Virus record (IMG/VR): IMGVR_UViG_3300025010_000028 | Span: 1 to 64,000 of that record | Length of the DNA stretch: 64,000 bases | Reading direction: 5' to 3' (one strand) | Origin: a virus | Shown: one piece after another, positions 29,278 through 37,881 of the stretch | Layout: each line of letters starts with the position of its first letter | Numbering within the stretch: the first letter of the stretch is position 1 | Translations under genes and position numbers: made by a program | The notes under the pieces: generated by a model | Database searches by the model: none | Seen by the model: only the letters and a program-made list of their open reading frames with translations | What the model was told of the DNA's origin: nothing

Positions 29278-29339
29278 TATAGAACAACTCCTTTTTAATA
29301 TTTTATATATTTTAAATTATTTATATGAATAACTTTATA

Positions 29340-29392
29340 TTTAGATGGATATATAACTATATACATTGATTAAATTAATATCCATCTAAAAG
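29340..29392 (-). terminator. Hairpin after 29399-30412
   Basis: Inverted repeat TTTAGATGGATAT / ATATCCATCTAAA with a long AT-rich loop, positioned just after the stop codon on the minus strand. Confidence 0.55.
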
Positions 29393-29398
29393 ATAAAG

Positions 29399-30412
29399 TT
29401 ACTTTTTGTAACATTTATTTGCATTAAAAGAGTCTCTCAATAATTCTACAGAAGATTTTAAATCCTCTATTTTATTACCATTTACACCAAATTCAATCTC
29501 ATTTTTAATAGAGATAGAAATTTGTTTAATTTCATTAATTTTATATATTACATTATTAATAGATAAATTTTTATTATAGTCATTAGTACATATAATTGTA
29601 TTATACTTATCTTGTAATTGTTCACCCAATTCGGTTAACACCCAGTTTGTAAAGAACACTCCTCCATTATCTTTATACCAAGGTTCTTCTTTAGGAATCA
29701 TAAAGCTTTTTTCAATATATTTGTATAATATTTGTTCAATAACCTCTTGAATTTCTTCTGTTAGTTTTTGTTCATTATTTGTAATAAATAATGTCCAACC
29801 ATTATGTTCATGTTTCAATGATAGAAAACCAACAATTGATTCACCATTTTCATCACGTGTAATTTCAACTTTAGTTGAAACTTTTGGTATCCATTCTAGA
29901 ACTGTACTTAAATTAGATGTCCATTTTTCATGCATACTAGAAACTTGTGACCAACGTCTTTGTATTCTTTCGTCCTCAAGTTTTTTTACTAAATCTATAA
30001 AATTATTAGATGATAAACCATTGCAACATATTTCAACAATACGTCCTCCAGGAAGTTTTATATTTTCTAAAGAAGTTTTTCGTGCAAATTCTTCATCAAC
30101 ATTAGTTAGAACATAGAACCTATCACATGTTTTACTATACTCTATATTTAAAACTTGATCATCAATGGTAATAGTATTAGGATTATATTCTGAGATGATT
30201 TTTATCATCTCAGAATCTAGTTGTGGAATCTTAAGTATATTTAAGTCTTTAATTTCTGATACATTCCTAGCACCATTTAATATATTTTTTAAATGACTTT
30301 TCCATTCAGAATTAGTCATTATATGAAATACTTCTTCCCCAGCTTGAATATTAAATATATTGGCTTCTTTCTGTATTTTACGATTTGATTCTATTATAGA
30401 AAGTATATCCAT
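29399..30412 (-). CDS. Hypothetical protein downstream of DEAH helicase
   Basis: About 337 aa, ATG 30412 (AAAGGATGTGTAATATC before it). No recognised domain. It has an N-terminal helical part, a central region KTCDRFYVLTNVDEEFARK and a C-terminal coiled helix. It begins 20 bases after the HrpA-like helicase stop and is likely co-transcribed, so it could be a helicase partner or a detached C-terminal part of the helicase. This is inference from location. Confidence 0.5.
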   Translation of the reverse strand: MDILSIIESNRKIQKEANIFNIQAGEEVFHIMTNSEWKSHLKNILNGARNVSEIKDLNILKIPQLDSEMIKIISEYNPNTITIDDQVLNIEYSKTCDRFYVLTNVDEEFARKTSLENIKLPGGRIVEICCNGLSSNNFIDLVKKLEDERIQRRWSQVSSMHEKWTSNLSTVLEWIPKVSTKVEITRDENGESIVGFLSLKHEHNGWTLFITNNEQKLTEEIQEVIEQILYKYIEKSFMIPKEEPWYKDNGGVFFTNWVLTELGEQLQDKYNTIICTNDYNKNLSINNVIYKINEIKQISISIKNEIEFGVNGNKIEDLKSSVELLRDSFNANKCYKK

Positions 30413-30433
30413 GATATTACACATCCTTTAGTT

Positions 30434-32395
30434 TTATATAATAATATTGTTAACAGTAGCAAGCCAATCAATAAATAATTCATTTGCTTTTTCATGTTCT
30501 GGGCTTGCAACATCCTCTTCTTTAATTAATTGATCTTTAAACAAAATTTTTTTTGTTGAATAACATGAATCTTGTTCAAAATTATAATAAGGTTTAATAC
30601 CTTCTTCAACTTGAACAAGTTGTGGTGCGGCTTTGAATAATTGCTCTGTATTAACTTTTGTAATCATTGAAACTAAATTTATAGTACGTCTATATCCCCA
30701 CCTATCAGTAAATTGAATATCTTTAGGTAATCCTACAATTAATTTACTACTATCTTTAACAACACTGTCTTTTGACAATAATCTTGGAACAATACTATTA
30801 CTATTTATATATAAACCAAGATTATTAATGTATAAATGGTCTATCATACCTGCAATACATGATTGTTTGATAGATTCTCTTTCTCCATTAGAACCAAATG
30901 TTACTAAACCATTTAATGATTTATACAACTTATTACGAATTTCTCTTGCATTATAAAAAGACTTTTTGAATATACCAAATTCAGGTAGTTCTTTTGCTAA
31001 TTTACCTTGTGCTAAATTCCATAAATCAAGTTCTACAAGCAAATCACTTTCACGTTCTGATGTATAAAATATCCATTTATTATTTCTATCCCGAATAGTA
31101 CCTCTATTTGTTTCTAATATTGATGCAATAGTTATCACATCGTCAACAACCCCAAGTTTATTTGCTTCAACAATCATTCTTGCAGTATAAACTGATACTG
31201 GTAGTTTTGCCATAAGTTTACCAATATCAGTTACTTTATCATCCGATGACATAGCACCTAAAACATGAAGACTTCTTTTAGCTTCAAGAAGAACTTCTAT
31301 ATCTGGCTGATGAAAGAATTCTAATTTTGTTACATCAATACCAACAACAGCAAGACGTAATACTAATTGATCTAATCTTGTTCTATTTATTTCAGATGTT
31401 GAAAAAACTGGGCGTTCTTCAAATGATGTATCTGAGCAAAGTATATAAATACCTTCTTTAACTCTCCCAGCTCTACCTTTACGTTGTAAACAATCAGCCT
31501 GACTAATATCTTTTAAATATAACCCCTCTATATTGTCAACTAACTCAACTCTTCTTTCTATACCAGAATCAACAACTGCATCAATATCTGGAATGGTTAT
31601 AGAAGTTTGAGCAACATTTGTAGCAACCACAACCTTAGGTTGTTCATAAGATAAAAAACATTTTTCTTGTTCAATTAAATCAAGTTCAGCATGAAGAGGT
31701 AAAATAACAGCATCGAAATGTTTTAATTCATCACAAGTTTCATCAATTTCTTTTTTACCTGGTAAAAACACAAGAACATTACGACCTTCTTTAATAAGAT
31801 TTTCAATATTATAAATTAATCTGTAGTGTGAATCTTCCCGAGTTACAACATTAAAAAGTCTTCCTGGTACTTTTATAATAGGAGTATTATTACCATAAAA
31901 TGTTGCTAGTTCATCTGATTCAAGAGTTGCACTCATTAGTACAACTTTTATCGACCAACCCTCTTCTATTTGTTTATGAGTCCATGCAACTAGAGTTTCA
32001 ATATTTATATTCCATTCATGAACTTCATCTATTATAAGTACGTCTGTTTTAACACTGTTGTTTATTTCACGAACAAGTTGAAGTCCGTCTGTACAAAATA
32101 ATATTTCAGTATCATTATTACATTTTCTCTCGTATGCTGTACGATACCCAACTCTTGTACCAATTTGACAACCAATTTCTTCACTCACCCTTAACGCTAA
32201 GGTTGTACAACTAATTTTTCGAGGCTGAGTTATAACTACTCTATATCCCTCTTCCATAAGGAACTTAGGAACTTGAGTTGATTTACCTGCACCTGTTTCA
32301 GCAGTAATAATTACAACAGGGTTTTCTTTAATTGCTGATAAAATTTCATCTTTATAATTATGAATCGGTAAATTTAATTCTTTAAATTTATACAT
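30434..32395 (-). CDS. DEAH-box RNA helicase, HrpA/HrpB-like
   Basis: 653 aa, ATG 32395 after GGGGGAGATGGGATA. Motif I ITAETGAGKSTQVPKFL, Ia TQPRKISC, II IIDEVHEW, III LMSATLES, V ATNVAQTSITIPDIDAVVDS and VI QRKGRAGR are all present in DEAH-family form, followed by a winged-helix/ratchet-type C-terminal region (RLDQLVLRLAVVGIDV). DEAH helicases act on RNA-protein complexes. A phage copy in a genome full of group I introns could help RNA folding or splicing, but this is speculation. Confidence 0.85.
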   Translation of the reverse strand: MYKFKELNLPIHNYKDEILSAIKENPVVIITAETGAGKSTQVPKFLMEEGYRVVITQPRKISCTTLALRVSEEIGCQIGTRVGYRTAYERKCNNDTEILFCTDGLQLVREINNSVKTDVLIIDEVHEWNINIETLVAWTHKQIEEGWSIKVVLMSATLESDELATFYGNNTPIIKVPGRLFNVVTREDSHYRLIYNIENLIKEGRNVLVFLPGKKEIDETCDELKHFDAVILPLHAELDLIEQEKCFLSYEQPKVVVATNVAQTSITIPDIDAVVDSGIERRVELVDNIEGLYLKDISQADCLQRKGRAGRVKEGIYILCSDTSFEERPVFSTSEINRTRLDQLVLRLAVVGIDVTKLEFFHQPDIEVLLEAKRSLHVLGAMSSDDKVTDIGKLMAKLPVSVYTARMIVEANKLGVVDDVITIASILETNRGTIRDRNNKWIFYTSERESDLLVELDLWNLAQGKLAKELPEFGIFKKSFYNAREIRNKLYKSLNGLVTFGSNGERESIKQSCIAGMIDHLYINNLGLYINSNSIVPRLLSKDSVVKDSSKLIVGLPKDIQFTDRWGYRRTINLVSMITKVNTEQLFKAAPQLVQVEEGIKPYYNFEQDSCYSTKKILFKDQLIKEEDVASPEHEKANELFIDWLATVNNIII

Positions 32396-32418
32396 TATCC
32401 CATCTCCCCCAATAAAAT

Positions 32419-32679
32419 TTAACAAATTATATCTAAAATATCTCTTCTATCAACGATTACTAAATGGCTATCATTTAATAGACAAAGACAATCACCAGAA
32501 TGACTTTTTTCAAATAAATATAATACCCCATTTTTTAAATCATCCAAAGAACCGCCTCTAATATTTCGAGTAAATTTAATTCTTTCTTTTAATTTAACAA
32601 CCCTATACTTTTCTTCATGAACTTCACAAAAATCACTTACTAAATTCATTAAAGCCCTTACTGTTCCTCTACCTGCCAT
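32419..32679 (-). CDS. Small hypothetical protein
   Basis: 86 aa starting at the ATG at 32679, which follows GAGGGGGAATATAAA; the longer upstream open frame has no start signal. Begins MAGRGTVRALMNLV and is basic in its first half, then LYLFEKSHSGDCLCLL. No family recognised. It sits just upstream of the DEAH helicase gene and is probably in its operon. Confidence 0.5.
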   Translation of the reverse strand: MAGRGTVRALMNLVSDFCEVHEEKYRVVKLKERIKFTRNIRGGSLDDLKNGVLYLFEKSHSGDCLCLLNDSHLVIVDRRDILDIIC

Positions 32680-32762
32680 TTTATATTCCCCCTCAGAATT
32701 TAAATAATTTATTATAAAATTAAATCTACTATTATAATATATATTTAAATTCTTTATAAAAA

Positions 32763-32813
32763 AATAAGTCATAGTTTATATTATAACTTACATACTATAA
32801 ACTATGACTTATT
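32763..32813 (-). terminator. Terminator after 32828-33814
   Basis: Perfect 18-bp inverted repeat AATAAGTCATAGTTTATA and complement with a 15-nt loop, directly past the stop codon on the minus strand. Confidence 0.7.
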
Positions 32814-32827
32814 AATACATAATTATT

Positions 32828-33814
32828 TTAATAAAATCTACTTTTTTTCATTATTTCTATAACGTCATTAAAATTACTGTATTGATTTGAATAAAAACCA
32901 AAAATCATAATATCTTTAAAAAAGATATTATTCAATTCATCATCATAGCAAAGGGTAATATATTCTAATTCTCTTAGATAAACTTTTTCACCCATAATTC
33001 TAATATGATGTATCAAACCTTTTTCATCTCTTTTTAAATAATCAAAACATTTATTTTTAAATCCATTATTGAATACTTCATTCATACAACTAAGTAAACA
33101 ATTTTTAGGTATTTTATCAACTTTATATAGATTAGATAACAGTAATTCTTCAATATGTTTTGAATACTGAGGTTCACTGTAACAAAAACTAATTATTTTT
33201 TCGTTAAAATTTATTTTATTCTTTAATTCATCATTAAAAGAAGTTAATATAAATTCTATCATATCATAAACTCTAGTAGTATGATTTACTATATATTTAG
33301 TATTATTATTAGATTTAATAGAAGAACTATCTTCCTTATAACTATAACAAATAGAAATAAGTTTTTTATTTAATTTAATAGCATCATCAATAAGATTAAG
33401 TAGTCTCTGTTTTGGAGTTATTTTTCTAGTTAATATTTCTTCTTTAATTTCTTTTCTTTTTTCAAGTAAAAGATTTAGAATTGTTTTACTTATATTATTT
33501 TGAACTAGATAATTTTCATCTGTTTTTGTTAATAATTGTAATAATGTATTTACTAATTCTAATGATAATTGATATTTTTCACAAGAAAGAGGACTTTTTT
33601 GAAGTTCTTCAAATCTTATCATTAATACAGATAATAAACTCTCTTCAGTAACACCATTAATTCCAAATTCCTCAACAGAACCTTCCTGAAATTTAATAGT
33701 ATTAATAACTTTTACATCATCATAATTACCAACTTTTGATATAATATCAAATTTATTTGGTAAAACACAACCTAAATCTTTTTTATATTGTACAGAAAGA
33801 TGTGGTTTTTTCAT
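32828..33814 (-). CDS. Hypothetical protein, paralogue of 34271-34879
   Basis: About 328 aa, ATG 33814 after GAGGAGATGTATAAT. Shares an arrangement with the gene at 34271: KQRLLNLIDDAIKLNKKLISI here versus QRLIECYEDAVRNKIKYIGY there, and ISFCYS...HIEEL versus TTFCSG...SEIEEK at the C-terminal side. It carries an additional C-terminal 100 residues. No known domain. Confidence 0.55.
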   Translation of the reverse strand: MKKPHLSVQYKKDLGCVLPNKFDIISKVGNYDDVKVINTIKFQEGSVEEFGINGVTEESLLSVLMIRFEELQKSPLSCEKYQLSLELVNTLLQLLTKTDENYLVQNNISKTILNLLLEKRKEIKEEILTRKITPKQRLLNLIDDAIKLNKKLISICYSYKEDSSSIKSNNNTKYIVNHTTRVYDMIEFILTSFNDELKNKINFNEKIISFCYSEPQYSKHIEELLLSNLYKVDKIPKNCLLSCMNEVFNNGFKNKCFDYLKRDEKGLIHHIRIMGEKVYLRELEYITLCYDDELNNIFFKDIMIFGFYSNQYSNFNDVIEIMKKSRFY

Positions 33815-33815
33815 A

Positions 33816-34256
33816 TTATACATCTCCTCTTATTTTTTGGCTTGGACCACCATTCATATAATCTATATAAAAAGTTCCTAATTTAAGTTCAGTTACAACT
33901 TTTAAATTACTTTTTTCTTCATATTTAAAATAAGTGTTAAAATTTAACCTCAAATTATCAATTCCAATAGTTTCAATTAAATTCTTAATACTATTAGAAT
34001 TTTTAATTAATTCAATAACAGCATATTTATCATTTATTTCTTTTATTCTAGCAACAGCTTTTAACAAATCAACATGAAATGGTTCTTCTTTACCTAAAGT
34101 AATGAAAAAACTATTTTTTTCTATTAATTCTTTAATATATCCGTTTAAAGAATTAATCCAAATTTCTTCACTAATAAGTACATTATTTTTATCAGGTTTT
34201 CCAATTTCTCTTGCTAATTTTAAAGTAAAAGTTTCTTTTTTAATAGAACCATTCAT
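33816..34256 (-). CDS. Hypothetical protein between two paralogues
   Basis: About 146 aa, ATG 34256 after AAGGATGAATATATTA. Polar, mixed alpha/beta; contains FFITLGKEEPFHVDLLKAVARI and ends YIDYMNGGPSQKIRGDV. The stop lies two bases from the next start (33814), so the three genes form one operon. Function unknown. Confidence 0.5.
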   Translation of the reverse strand: MNGSIKKETFTLKLAREIGKPDKNNVLISEEIWINSLNGYIKELIEKNSFFITLGKEEPFHVDLLKAVARIKEINDKYAVIELIKNSNSIKNLIETIGIDNLRLNFNTYFKYEEKSNLKVVTELKLGTFYIDYMNGGPSQKIRGDV

Positions 34257-34270
34257 TAATATATTCATCC

Positions 34271-34879
34271 TTATTTAAATTTATTTATTTTTTCTTCTAT
34301 TTCACTAAATGAATTTCCGGAACAAAATGTTGTTATTTTAAGATGTTTATTACCCATTTTAACTAAATCCTTATTAAAACTATTTAAATATTGTATATTA
34401 GTCTGAAACTTTTCTACTGTAGAAATCTTACACTCTATATCCATATTATTAGTAGTTAAAGTAATAACATACCCAATATATTTTATTTTATTTCTAACAG
34501 CATCCTCATAGCATTCTATTAAACGCTGTTTCATTGAGTTTTTAGGGGGATATTCTGTAACTTTTTTTACATCATGTATAATATTTATTGCTGTTTCAAT
34601 ACATATAGTAATAATTTTATCTTCAATATTATAATTAATTGATTTTTTTTGAATTTCTTTTAAACGTATTTCAACTATTTTCAATAAAGCTAATTCATTG
34701 ATATTAGCTCTAACTTCCCCCGTATCAATTATATCCTGGAAATTAATAGTAGTAATAACTGTGTCTGAAGATAAGACATTGAAACAATCAGGTATAATTT
34801 CATTACCATTTAAATCGGTATTTTTATACTCAATATCTAAGTACTCATCAACTTTTACTTTTATAAAATCCCCTTTCAT
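34271..34879 (-). CDS. Hypothetical protein, paralogue of 32828-33814
   Basis: About 202 aa, ATG 34879 after AAGGAGTTGTTTTTTA. Starts MKGDFIKVKVDEYLDIEY. The central QRLIECYEDAVRNKIKYIG and C-terminal TTFCSGNSFSEIEEK segments match the larger paralogue two genes downstream. No recognised catalytic motif. Confidence 0.5.
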   Translation of the reverse strand: MKGDFIKVKVDEYLDIEYKNTDLNGNEIIPDCFNVLSSDTVITTINFQDIIDTGEVRANINELALLKIVEIRLKEIQKKSINYNIEDKIITICIETAINIIHDVKKVTEYPPKNSMKQRLIECYEDAVRNKIKYIGYVITLTTNNMDIECKISTVEKFQTNIQYLNSFNKDLVKMGNKHLKITTFCSGNSFSEIEEKINKFK

Positions 34880-34979
34880 TAAAAAACAACTCCTTCTCAT
34901 AAATAAAATTTTATTTTATTATATACATTCTCAAAGGTTCCCCTGTATGAAATAATAATATTTGGGTTTTAGATGAAGG

Positions 34980-35036
34980 TTATACATTAAAAAGCTCTGA
35001 TATTTGTTCAGTTTGTATTAATTCTTTTTTATTCAT
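34980..35036 (-). CDS. Possible 18-aa microprotein
   Basis: ATG 35036 follows GGTGATAAT and the short frame reads MNKKELIQTEQISELFNV. It is preceded by the end of the beta-prime gene. It has a plausible ribosome binding site but nothing else in support; it may be noise. Confidence 0.25.
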   Translation of the reverse strand: MNKKELIQTEQISELFNV

Positions 35037-35065
35037 ATTATCACCACATTTTTAATATAATAATT

Positions 35066-36220
35066 CTATGGTCTTTCTTTAAAGAAAGGATCAATAAATG
35101 AGCTTTCTTTCTTTCTAAATGTTAATGGATTTGTTAATTGTCTATCAAGTGCTTGGAATGATAAACCGACTAATACTGAAGGATGTTTTTCTAAAGCAGC
35201 TTTAACTGTTAGAATTTGGTATCTATCATCATTAAAATATCTATTAAATTTAGGTCTTTCTAATATATTTTCTTTATCCCTTAACAATGGTGTTAAAATT
35301 AATTCACCATGAACAGAATCAGAATTAATCTCTGATTCTATTAATAGATCCAACATCTTTTGACACATTTGGTCAATTGTTACACAGTCCCAATGTATAA
35401 TTCTATAATCAACTCTATCGATTAAACGAATAATATCATATAATGGTCTAGTTAACTCATTATTAATTACTTCAATAACAAATATTCTATTGTCATCATC
35501 AAGTGTTTTAAAATCAATTTCATAAACTTCTTTCTTACTTTTCTTCTTAAATAATTTTCTTAATTCAGGTGATATATATAAATCTTTTTCCCCAGTTTCT
35601 TTTATTTCAATCATTTCACCAGTTTTCTTATTATATACATGAAATAGATTTATATATTCATTAAATTCCATATCATTATCATCATAATCAGCAATTGTTT
35701 TAATATTAGATTTAATTATAAGTAAACTAAAATCATCTAAATCATCATTTTCTTCACTTGCATTGATAATTATTTCATTACCACTTATATTAAAAAACTT
35801 ATAAAATTCTTCATTGAATTCTATTTTTTGTGATTTAGTTGTTAATAAGTGTTTAGATGATAAAATATTTTGCGATACTGGTTCTGTAATTTTTGTACCA
35901 GCAAATGCACCTATTGTAATATCTTTATTTATATATGATAAGTCACCATAACACATTTTACATATACCATCTTTACATGCACATGTAGCAGGTGATTTAA
36001 TAAAAATAGTTTTATTTATTAAATTATATTCATCTCCTTTTAACAATTGATAATTTCTAGAATACATAGTTCTATAATATCGACCTCTCATTCTTATCAA
36101 ATGTTCTTTAGAAGATAATTCAATTTTTATTGGATGTACACTATTACATGATTCAACAGTTTTTGATAAATTAATACTTGAAACTAGCAGCATGACCATA
36201 CGCGAAAAATGACCCGAGTT
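35066..36220 (-). CDS. RNA polymerase beta-prime, C-terminal half, exon 4
   Basis: 384 codons plus stop. Begins NSGHFSRMVMLLV, which continues LEMG of exon 3 to form the beta-prime TANSGYLTRRLVDV-type segment. ATCACKDGICKMCYG holds cysteines of the second beta-prime zinc site. TIGAFAGTKITEPVSQNILS matches the [20 protein letters not shown] region at the trigger loop. The C-terminal part ends with FRKKESSFIDPFFKERP. It is part of the catalytic subunit of a phage-encoded multisubunit RNA polymerase. The spliced product is about 671 aa. Confidence 0.85.
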   Translation of the reverse strand, partial: NSGHFSRMVMLLVSSINLSKTVESCNSVHPIKIELSSKEHLIRMRGRYYRTMYSRNYQLLKGDEYNLINKTIFIKSPATCACKDGICKMCYGDLSYINKDITIGAFAGTKITEPVSQNILSSKHLLTTKSQKIEFNEEFYKFFNISGNEIIINASEENDDLDDFSLLIIKSNIKTIADYDDNDMEFNEYINLFHVYNKKTGEMIEIKETGEKDLYISPELRKLFKKKSKKEVYEIDFKTLDDDNRIFVIEVINNELTRPLYDIIRLIDRVDYRIIHWDCVTIDQMCQKMLDLLIESEINSDSVHGELILTPLLRDKENILERPKFNRYFNDDRYQILTVKAALEKHPSVLVGLSFQALDRQLTNPLTFRKKESSFIDPFFKERP

Positions 36221-37413
36221 CCTGGTGTTCACGTAAATCGTTACTCTACGCAGTTCTTTTTATGAACTTCCCTAGTTTTCACTAGGGTACCAGACTATAT
36301 CTTCACCCTCTTGGGTGGCTTCCTATTTCGATTTAAGGGAATTTCACCCACCTACTTAGGCCCTACTCTACTCACTTTATTCACCAATATTTATTTTAAT
36401 GGTGAATAAGTTTTTGATAGTCGTTGAACTTTTTATTTTGTTGTGTATGATATGATGTGGGACATAAATTATTACATATTGGGAAGAAATGTGTTTCCAT
36501 GTTGTACCTTCTTGGATATTTATTATTATCCTCGTATTAAGTAAATTAAGCTTATTTTTAATATATTTCCTACTTTTACCTTTCTGTAATAGATAACAAA
36601 TTTCACGAATAGTTTCTTCAGAATATTTACTATAATATGATTTAGAACCAGTTAATATTTTGGTTTTAGTCTTTTCACGATCTATTATATATAGTGAAGA
36701 AACATGTTTCCATGATCCACCACCTATAATATGTTTTATTAGAGATTTTGGTACATTTAATTTTTCAGATACTTGCTTACGGTCATATCCATCTTCTAAT
36801 AATTTGCATATTTTATGAATTGTAGTCTCTGGATATTTATTATAATGAGATTGTTCTCCAACTTTTGGTTTCATTAAACCCATTTTAAATGCATGAATGT
36901 TTTGTTCAGAATAAGTAGCCCATTCTAAATTATAAACATAATTATTAGTTTTAATACCATCTTTATGATTAACTGTAGGTTTATTTAAAGGATTAGGTAT
37001 AAAAGCTTTAGCCACTAAAATATTAATTCTTCTAAGATATTTTTTACCTTTATGGTATAATGTAATAACAAGATAGTCATCATGATTTTTAAATGGTTTT
37101 AAAATTAATCCTGTAATATCATTTCTTATATTTCCATAAGAACTAATACTATATTTAGTATTTTCATCATCAATAATAATTTTATTCCATATTTCTTTTC
37201 CCATATTATATCACCTCCTTTTTTAGATTTTTTTAATTATATAAAAATATCACACATAACAAAATAACTTAGCTGCGGATTACTCAATCCTAAAACCTTG
37301 TTACCATACCTTAGTTGATTAGACTAAGCCACCATAATATCACTACTATGATTTGGTAGTTTTAGGCTCTAAGAGATTTCCCGACAATTAAAGAAGCATG
37401 GGCAACTCAATTT
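36221..37413 (-). ncRNA. Group I intron in beta-prime (MG|NSG), with HNH ORF
   Basis: 1193 nt. The 5' exon end AUGGGU pairs with the guide GCCCAU (6 bp, U.G at the splice). The terminal G is at 36221. Core elements on the minus strand: AATTGTCGGGAAATC near 37388-37373, AATCCGCAGCTAAG near 37275, GTTCAACGACTATC near 36430 and AAGATATAGTCT near 36303. Splicing restores the reading frame in phase 0. Confidence 0.9.
36377..37204 (-). CDS. HNH homing endonuclease (NUMOD4-HNH-helix repeats)
   Basis: 275 aa, ATG 37204 after AAAGGAGGTGATATAAT. NUMOD4-like KYSISSYGNIRND, then HNH_3 block VAKAFIPNPLNKPTVNHKDG / NYVYNLEWATYSEQNIHAF with intact His and Asn, then two repeats (YPETTIHKICKLLEDG and YSEETIREICYLLQKG) of a DNA-binding helical motif. 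The C-terminal STTIKNLFTIKINIGE is encoded by the intron catalytic core itself. It is expected to cleave intronless alleles and drive intron spread. Confidence 0.85.
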   Translation of the reverse strand: MGKEIWNKIIIDDENTKYSISSYGNIRNDITGLILKPFKNHDDYLVITLYHKGKKYLRRINILVAKAFIPNPLNKPTVNHKDGIKTNNYVYNLEWATYSEQNIHAFKMGLMKPKVGEQSHYNKYPETTIHKICKLLEDGYDRKQVSEKLNVPKSLIKHIIGGGSWKHVSSLYIIDREKTKTKILTGSKSYYSKYSEETIREICYLLQKGKSRKYIKNKLNLLNTRIIINIQEGTTWKHISSQYVIIYVPHHIIHNKIKSSTTIKNLFTIKINIGE

Positions 37414-37456
37414 ACCCATTTCAAGTTTGCTCATAATTAAAGACTTTCTTCCACCT
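37414..37456 (-). CDS. RNA polymerase beta-prime, C-terminal half, exon 3 (43-nt microexon)
   Basis: Only 43 nt between two group I introns. It encodes GGRKSLIMSKLEMG, the counterpart of the bacterial GARKGLADTALKT segment. Its first base completes a split CTA codon with exon 2 and it ends at GGT in phase 0. It is too short for gene callers and would be lost without the homology. Confidence 0.85.
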
Positions 37457-37781
37457 CGTAAGTTCACATAGGTCGTTAATCTATGCAGTTCTCTTATGAA
37501 CTTCCCTAACTTTCATTAGGATACCAGACTATATCTTCATCTCATAGAGATGCTTCCTATTTCGATTTAAGGGATTCTCACCCACTCACTTGAGCCCTAC
37601 TCCTATTGCTTATTTCAAAGCCAATGGGGGATAGTCGTTGAACTTTATTCCTATAACTAATAGGAATCTTAGCTGCGGATTACTCAATCTTTTTATTATA
37701 TAATAAAAAGCTCTAAGAGCTTCCCCGACAATTAAAGAAGTTATTCAACATACATCACTGTATGAAGCCCCAATATAGTTT
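37457..37781 (-). ncRNA. Group I intron in beta-prime between exons 2 and 3, no ORF
   Basis: 325 nt. The 5' exon end CCCU pairs with the guide GGGG, with U.G at the splice. The 3' end is CTATGTGAACTTACG. Core elements as in the other introns (AATTGTCGGGGAAGC near 37735, GTTCAACGACTATCCC near 37642, AAGATATAGTCT near 37540). Its core resembles the polymerase introns closely. Joining gives YYIDSLGGRKSL, which aligns without gaps to YFISTHGARKGL of E. coli. Confidence 0.9.
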
Positions 37782-37881
37782 AGGGAATCAATATAATAAT
37801 TAGATATATTTCTCAGTCCACCAACTATATAATTTGTATTAATTGGTATAGGTATAGTGTTACCACTAAGAGTCGGTTTTA
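37782..37881 (-). CDS. RNA polymerase beta-prime, C-terminal half, exon 2 (100 nt)
   Basis: Encodes KPTLSGNTIPIPINTNY and IVGGLRNISNYYIDS, the segment after the bridge helix (compare [20 protein letters not shown] in E. coli). The first two bases complete a TTA codon with exon 1. Phase is consistent at both ends. Confidence 0.85.
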
